DNA from: Dyadobacter endophyticus
GTDB taxonomy: Bacteria > Bacteroidota > Bacteroidia > Cytophagales > Spirosomataceae
Assembly: GCF_014641595.1 (NCBI RefSeq)
Contig: NZ_BMIA01000003.1
Coordinates: 744,001-808,000 of the forward strand
DNA: 64,000 nucleotides
Reading direction: 5' to 3'
A model generated the notes under the pieces. It was given only the letters and a program-made list of their open reading frames with translations, was not told the origin of the DNA and made no database searches. How positions within the stretch are numbered: the stretch's first letter is position 1; each line of letters begins with the position of its first letter. This document shows positions 58,247-64,000 of the stretch, one piece after another. The position numbers were made by a program, and so were the translations under genes.

Positions 58247-58370
58247 TTTCTTGCCATTTTGTCCGAAACAATCCACTCATGTCACTCTTTTGAGACAAAA
58301 TTTCCGATTTGACAGCTCGGCACACCCTTTTTCACGTTCAGTTGTATCCATTAACAAAGCGATCAACGCC

Positions 58371-60974
58371 ATGAACTTTAACCAATATACTATTAAGGCG
58401 CAGGAGGTGATCCAGCACGCGGCCCAGATGGCGCAGGGCAACCAGCAGCAGGCTATCGAAACGGGACATGTGTTGAAATCCATTTTGGAGGAAGACCCCA
58501 ATACGTCGTTATTTTTACTGAACAAGCTCAATATCAGCGCAGAGATACTTAACAACCGCCTGCAAAAGATATTGGACGGCTACCCGCATGTGAGCGGAGG
58601 CCAGCCCTACCTGGGCAACGACATGGCCGCCGCCAGTGGCAAAGCACAGAACTATCTGAAAGAATTCGGGGACGAATTTATCAGTATCGAGCTGCTGATA
58701 CTGGGTATACTGAGCGGAAAAGACGCCACAGCCAACCTGATGAAGGAGCTGGGATTCAAGGAAAAAGAACTGATCAATGCTATCAAAGAACTTAGAGGAA
58801 AGAATAACCCTGTGAAAGATCAAAACGCAGAAGCCAAATACCGCTCCCTGGAACGGTACAGCAAAAATTTGAATGAGCTGGCCAAAGCCGGTAAAATCGA
58901 CCCGGTAATCGGCCGCGACGAAGAAATCAGGCGGGTGTTGCAGATTCTCAGCCGCCGTACGAAAAACAACCCCATCCTGCTCGGCGAACCGGGGGTGGGT
59001 AAAACCGCCATTGTCGAGGGGCTCGCGCAGCGAATTGTACAAGGCGACGTCCCCGAGAACCTGAAATCGAAAACCATTGTGTCGCTTGATATGGGGCTCT
59101 TGATCGCCGGTGCGAAATACAAAGGTGAATTTGAAGAAAGGCTGAAAGCGGTTATTAAAGAGGTAACCGACTCAGAAGGCGAGATCGTCCTGTTTATCGA
59201 CGAAATACACACGCTGATCGGCGCGGGCGGCGGTGGCGAAAGTGCTATGGACGCTGCTAACCTGCTGAAACCGGCCCTCGCCCGGGGTGAACTGCACGCG
59301 ATCGGCGCCACCACGCTGAAAGAATATCAGAAATACATGGAGAAAGACAAAGCTTTGGAACGTCGTTTCCAGGCTGTGATGGTGGATGAACCTACTATTC
59401 CCGACGCGATCAGTATCCTCAGGGGGATTAAAGAAAAATATGAATTACACCACGGTGTCCGCATTCAGGACGACGCGGTAATTGCGGCAGTGGAGCTTTC
59501 GAACCGATACATTAGCGACCGCTTTCTGCCCGACAAAGCCATTGACCTGATGGACGAGGCCGCTTCCAAGCTCCGTCTGGAAATGGACAGCGTACCCGAG
59601 GAGCTCGACGAACTGAACCGCAGGATCATGCAGCTCGAAATCGAACGGGAGGCGATCCGTCGCGAGAATAATAAAGACAAGGAAACTGTCCTGAACAAGG
59701 AAATTGCCGACCTCAGCGAGCAACGCAATGCACTCAAAGCGCAATGGGAAAATGAAAAAGGCAAGGTCAACGAAGTTCGTGCATTAAAAGAGCAAAGCGA
59801 ACAGTTACGCCTCGAAGCAGAGCAAGCAGAACGTGCGGGAGACTTCGGCAAGGTGGCGGAGATCCGTTACGGCCGCATTCCCGAGGTTCAGACCAAATTG
59901 GAAGAACTTCAAAAATCCGAGAATGCGGAAAGCCTCATGCAGGAAGAGATCACGCCGGAAGATATTGCGGAAGTGGTAGCGAAATGGACGGGCATACCTG
60001 TCAGCAAAATGCTGCAAAGCGACCGTGAAAAACTGCTGCAACTGGAAGAGCATTTGCACCAGCGGGTAGCAGGCCAGAACGAGGCGATCGAAGTCGTTTC
60101 CGACGCCGTACGCCGCAGCCGTGCAGGTTTGCAGGATGCGAAAAGGCCCATCGGCAGCTTTCTCTTCCTTGGCCCGACCGGCGTGGGCAAAACCGAACTG
60201 GCGAAAACTTTGGCGGAATACCTCTTCAATGACGAGAATGCCATGGTACGGATCGATATGAGCGAGTACCAGGAGCGCCACGCGGTAAGCCGCCTCGTGG
60301 GTGCCCCTCCGGGATATGTAGGTTACGACGAAGGTGGCCAGCTCACAGAAGCCGTGCGGCGCAAGCCTTACAGCGTGATCCTGCTCGACGAGATAGAAAA
60401 AGCGCATCCGGATGTCTGGAATATCCTCTTGCAAGTGCTCGACGAAGGCAGGTTGACCGATAATAAAGGCCGTGTTGCGAATTTCAAGAACACGATCATT
60501 ATTATGACGTCCAACATCGGCAGCCACATCATTCAGGAGAAGTTTGCGGAAGATGAAGGCTGGAACCACACACTGGTCATGGAGGAAGCCAAACAGGCCG
60601 TGCTCGATCTGCTGAAAGCATCGGTAAGGCCCGAGTTCCTGAACCGGATCGACGAGATCGTGCTGTTCGAACCATTGACCCTGAAAAACATCCGCAAAAT
60701 TGTGGATATCCAGTTCAAAGGCATTCAGAATGTGCTGAAAGAACAGGGAATCACGCTGGATGCGACCGACGAGGCGCTTACCAAGCTCGGTGAAGACGGT
60801 TTCGATCCGGCATTTGGTGCGCGTCCGCTGAAACGGGTACTTCAAAGAAGAATCCTGAATGAATTGTCGAAAGGCATTCTGAGCGGACAAGTTGCGAAAG
60901 ATTCGGTGATCATGATGGAGCTCGATGCAAAAGGTGAGCTGGTCTTCGAAAACGTCGGGAGCGTAGAAATATAA
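58371..60974 (+). CDS. clpB: ATP-dependent disaggregase ClpB
   Basis: An 867-residue chaperone when started at ATG 58371 (MNFNQYTIKAQEVIQHAAQMAQ); the frame extends 40 codons further to a TTG but that part is non-conserved. Order: N-terminal Clp domain, first AAA+ (GEPGVGKT, LFIDEIHTLIGAGGGGE), coiled-coil middle domain (about residues 395-520), second AAA+ (GPTGVGKTE, ILLDEIEKAHPDVW), and D2-small domain. It extracts proteins from aggregates with DnaK. The upstream region holds an imperfect inverted repeat TGTC...GACA but no known heat-shock operator. Terminator at 60995. Confidence 0.97.
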   Translation: MNFNQYTIKAQEVIQHAAQMAQGNQQQAIETGHVLKSILEEDPNTSLFLLNKLNISAEILNNRLQKILDGYPHVSGGQPYLGNDMAAASGKAQNYLKEFGDEFISIELLILGILSGKDATANLMKELGFKEKELINAIKELRGKNNPVKDQNAEAKYRSLERYSKNLNELAKAGKIDPVIGRDEEIRRVLQILSRRTKNNPILLGEPGVGKTAIVEGLAQRIVQGDVPENLKSKTIVSLDMGLLIAGAKYKGEFEERLKAVIKEVTDSEGEIVLFIDEIHTLIGAGGGGESAMDAANLLKPALARGELHAIGATTLKEYQKYMEKDKALERRFQAVMVDEPTIPDAISILRGIKEKYELHHGVRIQDDAVIAAVELSNRYISDRFLPDKAIDLMDEAASKLRLEMDSVPEELDELNRRIMQLEIEREAIRRENNKDKETVLNKEIADLSEQRNALKAQWENEKGKVNEVRALKEQSEQLRLEAEQAERAGDFGKVAEIRYGRIPEVQTKLEELQKSENAESLMQEEITPEDIAEVVAKWTGIPVSKMLQSDREKLLQLEEHLHQRVAGQNEAIEVVSDAVRRSRAGLQDAKRPIGSFLFLGPTGVGKTELAKTLAEYLFNDENAMVRIDMSEYQERHAVSRLVGAPPGYVGYDEGGQLTEAVRRKPYSVILLDEIEKAHPDVWNILLQVLDEGRLTDNKGRVANFKNTIIIMTSNIGSHIIQEKFAEDEGWNHTLVMEEAKQAVLDLLKASVRPEFLNRIDEIVLFEPLTLKNIRKIVDIQFKGIQNVLKEQGITLDATDEALTKLGEDGFDPAFGARPLKRVLQRRILNELSKGILSGQVAKDSVIMMELDAKGELVFENVGSVEI

Positions 60975-60994
60975 TCAGGGAATAATGCTAATAC

Positions 60995-61022
60995 AGAGGG
61001 CGGCAGCGATGCCGCTCTTTTT
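60995..61022 (+). terminator. clpB terminator
   Basis: AGAG-GGCGGCA pairs with TGCCGC-TCT around a GCGA tetraloop with one bulge, followed by a T-run. Confidence 0.78.
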
Positions 61023-61123
61023 GTTTTCCCCAAATCGTGAATTGCCGCATGCCCCATTCCCACGTTGTGGAAGCTATGCATCGCCCGTTCACTGCGTGCT
61101 CGACCCAAACATAAGCCAACTTT

Positions 61124-61140
61124 TTGGCATAGTTTTTGTG
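61124..61140 (+). promoter_or_regulatory. Sigma-54-like site before the PfpI gene
   Basis: TTGGCATAGTTTTTGTG keeps TTGGCA and a T-rich run ending TTG at the correct spacing, but has GT where sigma-54 wants GC 10 bp after GG. It lies 48 bp before the ATG. Confidence 0.3.
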
Positions 61141-61187
61141 CAATTAATTGTTCTTATAATCTAATCTTCTAATCTACACCTAAATCC

Positions 61188-61739
61188 ATGGAACAATTGC
61201 TTAATATAATCAAAGTCGCTATACTGGTTGCCGATGGATTTGAGCAAGTGGAGATGACCTGTCCCAGAAAAGTCCTAAACCAGCATGGAGCGACCACCCA
61301 CGTTATTTCGCCCAACAAAGACATTGTGAAAGGATGGAGCCATGTCGATTGGGGCGAAAACCACCGCGTGGACGTACCGCTCGAAATGGCACGTGCCGAA
61401 TATTACGACGCGCTCCTGCTTCCGGGCGGGGTTATGGGACTCGATGCATTGCGGATCAATCAAAAGGCAGTTGACTTCGTCCGCTCATTCTTTTTTGCAG
61501 GGAAACCGGTAGCGGCAATCTGCCACGGCCCTCAAATCCTGATCGACGCAGACGTGGTACTGGGCCGCACGCTTACTTCGTATGCAGCCATCCGCCACGA
61601 CCTCGAAAACGCAGGCGCAATATGGGTGGATCAGGAAGTTGTGACCAACAACGGCCTCATTACAAGCCGGAAAACCGACGATCTTTCTGCTTTCGTTGAG
61701 GCGATGATCAGGGAATTCAATATGGAATTGCATCATTGA
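61188..61739 (+). CDS. DJ-1/PfpI-family protein
   Basis: A 183-residue protein of the PfpI/YhbO type: VAILVADGFEQVEMTCPRKVL with the conserved Glu19, DALLLPGGVMGLDALR, and the nucleophile elbow AAICHGPQILID with Cys112-His113, followed by TSYAAIRHDLENAGAIWVDQEVV. The family has been described as peptidase, glyoxalase and stress chaperone; which applies is not known. It is one of two DJ-1-fold proteins here and lies between clpB and an ABC ATPase. A sigma-54-like site is upstream. Confidence 0.92.
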   Translation: MEQLLNIIKVAILVADGFEQVEMTCPRKVLNQHGATTHVISPNKDIVKGWSHVDWGENHRVDVPLEMARAEYYDALLLPGGVMGLDALRINQKAVDFVRSFFFAGKPVAAICHGPQILIDADVVLGRTLTSYAAIRHDLENAGAIWVDQEVVTNNGLITSRKTDDLSAFVEAMIREFNMELHH

Positions 61740-61770
61740 CCGCACCGGCCACTGATTCAAACGCTTAGCA

Positions 61771-61802
61771 AGGGCATCCGGCAACGGATGCTCTTTTTTT
61801 TC
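61771..61802 (+). terminator. Terminator of the PfpI gene
   Basis: AGGGCATCCG pairs with CGGATGCTCT (one G-T pair) around a GCAA tetraloop, followed by a run of about eight T. Confidence 0.85.
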
Positions 61803-61852
61803 TTTTTAAGGCTAAAATTTTGGTATTTGCCCCTTCATTACCTGGTTTTCGC

Positions 61853-63358
61853 ATGACACTCATTTCACTTCAAAACGTATCCGTCCGCAAATACGAATCA
61901 ACGGTCCTTTCTGAAATCAACTGGAATATTGAACAAGGGAAAAACTGGGCGATAGTGGGCCCGAACGGCTCCGGAAAATCGGTGCTGTTGGAAGTAATAG
62001 CCGGGAAATGGCCAGTTCTATCCGGCAAAATCGCATACGACTGGACGCCCCCCGTCCGCGAAAACATCGAACTCGTATCGAACGATTACTCGTTCAACCG
62101 TATCGTGAGCGCAGGTGCCGAATATTACCAGCAACGCTTCCACGCATATGAGTCCGAGCGCGCGCCCAGCGTGCGGGCGATCCTGACCGACCAGCTGAGG
62201 CCCGTAGGCACGGTGGATGATAAATCCGTGAAACTGGCCCCCTCGAAGGTCAGTGAGGAAGAACTGGCACGTGTGAGCGGGTTGCTATCCATTAGCCATC
62301 TGCTCGACCACCCGTTTGTGACACTTTCCAATGGTGAAACAAGGCGAATGCTTTTGGCAAAATCATTGTTGAAAAAGCCCAAGGTGCTCATGCTCGACAA
62401 TGCATTCAGCGGCCTCGACGTGCATTCACGCGAGGTGCTCCGCAATGCACTAACTGAATTGACCAAACACGGGGTAACCATCATGATGGCTACCACTGCT
62501 ACCGAAATCCCGCCCTGCATTACCGATGTACTGGAACTCGAAGCTGGTAAAATAGCGGCGAAAAAGCCGGTGGCCCGGTTCAAAACTGCCGGAGCCCATG
62601 CCGCCCACTTTCCACAGCCCGATCCGCAGAAGCTGGCGCATTTCGGTCATCCAGACTTCACTGACTTTCAATATGCACTAGATTTGAGGAATATCCGTGT
62701 CAAATATGGAGAAGATCAAATTCTTGATGGTGTAAACTGGAAAATCGCGAAGGGTGAGAAATGGGCATTATCCGGCGCTAATGGTTCCGGCAAATCAACT
62801 TTGCTGAGCGTTATCACCGCCGACAACCCGCAGCGGTTTGCGAATGATTATGATCTGTTTGACCAAAAACGGGGTGGCGCAGGCGCTTCCATTTGGGATA
62901 TTAAGCAGAAAATCGGCCACGTTTCGCCCGAACTACATTTGTATTTCCCAAGAAATACGACAGTTTTCAAAACCATTGCATCCGGTTTTTTCGACGCTAC
63001 CGGCGTGTTCTTTAAAAAACTCACCGAAACCCAGATCGAGCGCGTGCACGAAGTGGCCGAACTGCTTCACGTGCATGAACTGATCGAAAAAGATTTTTCA
63101 CAACTCTCGAAAGGTCAGCAAAGAATGGTACTGCTGGCCCGGGCATTGGTAAAAAACCCGCCATTGCTCATCCTCGACGAGCCTTGCCAGGGTCTGGATA
63201 GCGAGGCGATCGACTATTTCAAATCCGTGGTAAATGCGATTTGCGATACCGATCAACGGACATTAATTTATGTTTCGCATTATCCTAATGAAATCCCGAG
63301 CTGTGTAACGCGGTATTTAAAACTCGAAAACGGGAAAGTGGCGAACGGTCAGGTATAG
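61853..63358 (+). CDS. Tandem ABC ATPase of the ModF/PhrA type
   Basis: A 501-residue protein when started at ATG 61853 (MTLISLQNVSVRKYESTVLSEINW). It has two nucleotide-binding domains and no membrane part. The first has GPNGSGKS, LSNGETRRMLLAKSLLKKPKVLMLDNAFSGLD: the catalytic Glu of Walker B is Asn. The second has GANGSGKST, LSKGQQRMVLLARALVKNPPLLILDEPCQGLD and is complete. Such proteins are related to ModF/PhrA, whose role is unclear (molybdate or photorepair links have been suggested). Its 3' end lies within a repeat array at 63348-63436. Confidence 0.85.
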   Translation: MTLISLQNVSVRKYESTVLSEINWNIEQGKNWAIVGPNGSGKSVLLEVIAGKWPVLSGKIAYDWTPPVRENIELVSNDYSFNRIVSAGAEYYQQRFHAYESERAPSVRAILTDQLRPVGTVDDKSVKLAPSKVSEEELARVSGLLSISHLLDHPFVTLSNGETRRMLLAKSLLKKPKVLMLDNAFSGLDVHSREVLRNALTELTKHGVTIMMATTATEIPPCITDVLELEAGKIAAKKPVARFKTAGAHAAHFPQPDPQKLAHFGHPDFTDFQYALDLRNIRVKYGEDQILDGVNWKIAKGEKWALSGANGSGKSTLLSVITADNPQRFANDYDLFDQKRGGAGASIWDIKQKIGHVSPELHLYFPRNTTVFKTIASGFFDATGVFFKKLTETQIERVHEVAELLHVHELIEKDFSQLSKGQQRMVLLARALVKNPPLLILDEPCQGLDSEAIDYFKSVVNAICDTDQRTLIYVSHYPNEIPSCVTRYLKLENGKVANGQV

Positions 63359-63436
63359 TCAGGTGTTGTCAAGTGTAGTCAAGTATTGTTTTAATTGACT
63401 AATGACTATTCCTGACCAAACATGACCATTCTTGAC
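63348..63436. repeat. Inverted array of GTCA-N6 units between convergent genes
   Basis: Four 10-bp units start with GTCA on the plus strand at 63348, 63358, 63368 and 63378. After a 9-bp A/T-rich centre, four 10-bp units start with GTCA on the minus strand at 63406, 63416, 63426 and 63436. Units vary in the last six bases around GTCAnGTnTn. The first begins inside the last codons of the ABC gene. It fills the gap to porQ. Confidence 0.78.
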
Positions 63437-63461
63437 CTAACGACGACCAGTCCGCAGTGCG

Positions 63462-64000
63462 TCATTTCACAAACCCATTTTTCAAATTCATGACAATTGA
63501 AATGGAGCTGCTGCCAAAACCCGGCACATATTGGGCACGGCCGTAACCGATTTCAAACCTTTTAATACGTAACCAGGCGCCGAATGAGAAGCCTGCCAGC
63601 GCGCCGCGATTGACCAAACGGAGCTCCTGCCTTCTCAAATGGTCGTAGCCGAGGAGGATGCGGAAATTGGGATGCGCCAGTATTTCTGCTCCGAGTGAAA
63701 GGTGCCTGCCCAGTTTTTCGGCAATACCAACCTTTTTAGGAAGTTTGTTTCCATTAATATCATAGGTATAGAACAGGTTCGGATCATTGTAAACCATATC
63801 AAACCGATTTAAGTGATGCGCCGTTAGCGACACCCTGATTGGCATATATTCAGGCTTAAAAGTTACTCCGACCCTGATGTCCAACGGCAGCACCGGCTCG
63901 TTTCCGCCATTGTAATTCTGCTTTAAAAAGCCGAAGTTCTTGGCGACGAAACCGATCGTCAGGTCTTCCCGCGGGTGCCGGAATGTAGCGCCCCAGTCGA
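63462..64000 (-). CDS. porQ: T9SS outer-membrane protein PorQ, C-terminal part
   Basis: The frame is open to the right edge, where it reads DWGATFRHPREDLTIGFVAKNFGFL on the minus strand; the N-terminus is outside. The stretches GGNEPVLPLDIRVGVTFK, PIRVSLTAHHLNRFDMVYNDPNLF, KLGRHLSLGAEILAHPNFRILLGYDHLRRQELRL and the C-terminal beta strands SSISIVMNLKNGFVK have the alternating pattern of an outer-membrane barrel and match PorQ of the T9SS as I know it. PorQ belongs to the attachment complex (with PorV, PorU, PorZ) that links cargo to the surface. Confidence 0.82.
   Translation of the reverse strand, partial: DWGATFRHPREDLTIGFVAKNFGFLKQNYNGGNEPVLPLDIRVGVTFKPEYMPIRVSLTAHHLNRFDMVYNDPNLFYTYDINGNKLPKKVGIAEKLGRHLSLGAEILAHPNFRILLGYDHLRRQELRLVNRGALAGFSFGAWLRIKRFEIGYGRAQYVPGFGSSSISIVMNLKNGFVK

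Noticed and set aside
58251..58370. Upstream extension of clpB by 40 codons
   Set aside because: The extension starts with TTG and has no resemblance to ClpB; the conserved N-terminus begins at 58371.
59805..60890. 361-codon frame on the minus strand inside clpB
   Set aside because: It lies wholly within the conserved clpB sequence and its translation shows no family features; shadow of biased codon use.
1..64000. CRISPR arrays, insertion sequences, prophage or conjugative genes
   Set aside because: No spaced identical repeats of CRISPR type, no transposase, integrase, or phage structural gene was seen on either strand.

Overview
The window reads as a chromosomal segment of a Bacteroidota bacterium, most likely a Cytophagales member close to Dyadobacter/Spirosoma. 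The assignment rests on type IX secretion (T9SS) and gliding genes (porP, gldK, gldL, gldM, gldN, a partial porQ, a T9SS-sorted cargo protein), a DUF4271 gene next to hemD, a split transketolase, azurin, RskA-like and other ECF sigma/anti-sigma pairs, and repeated use of the Bacteroidota promoter box TAnnTTTG, twice with TTG about 20 bp upstream. Genes are dense and intergenic gaps short. I see no tRNA, rRNA, CRISPR array, insertion sequence, prophage or integrase, so this looks like ordinary vertically inherited backbone with some poorly described modules.

Layout. 1-5.4 kb: end of recR, exported Mn-type superoxide dismutase, TPR lipid/periplasmic protein, TlpA-like thioredoxin, azurin, a membrane protein, sucD. 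5.5-13.8 kb: DUF4271 membrane protein, hemD, then porP-gldK-gldL-gldM-gldN, the core of the T9SS trans-envelope motor. 13.9-21.3 kb: collagen-like lipoprotein, DUF4230 protein, miaA, rhodanese, T9SS cargo, PASTA protein, ribE, hisB. 21.4-28.6 kb: a 36-residue membrane peptide, a small secreted Cys protein, carbonic anhydrase plus SulP anion transporter, an ECF sigma/anti-sigma/LTxxQ-like operon, split transketolase, Bcp peroxiredoxin. 28.6-38.0 kb: M23 peptidase, FAA hydrolase, NlpC/P60 lipoprotein, a two-gene membrane/His-rich module, HAD phosphatase, a degenerate sigma/truncated anti-sigma pair, Dps, a coiled-coil protein. 38-49.5 kb: ispF, amidohydrolase, TPR proteins, two convergent M16 peptidases, a glycosyltransferase, an SDR enzyme, metG. 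49.6-57.7 kb: small unknown protein, Hsp20, SelT/W-like protein, a four-gene signalling module (small CPxxC-tailed protein, 6-TM protein, histidine kinase, NarL-type regulator), a DJ-1/PfpI-like protein, rfbC, pyrF, lysA. 57.8-64 kb: secreted YciI-like protein, clpB, PfpI protein, tandem ABC ATPase, and a partial porQ running off the right edge.

How parts work together. PorP, GldK-N and PorQ belong to the T9SS, which would export the 620-residue cargo at 16.7 kb through its C-terminal sorting domain. Carbonic anhydrase and SulP probably form a bicarbonate supply pair. Several oxidative or protein-stress genes (SOD, Bcp, Dps, TlpA, ClpB, Hsp20, DJ-1-like proteins) are spread through the window.

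The less ordinary signals are two intergenic inverted arrays at convergent gene ends (1051-1176 and 63348-63436), a pared-down sigma/anti-sigma pair at 36 kb, the membrane/His-rich pair at 32-35 kb, the four-gene signalling module at 51.5-54.2 kb with a sigma-54-like site upstream, and a possible small minus-strand transcript at 51.2 kb.
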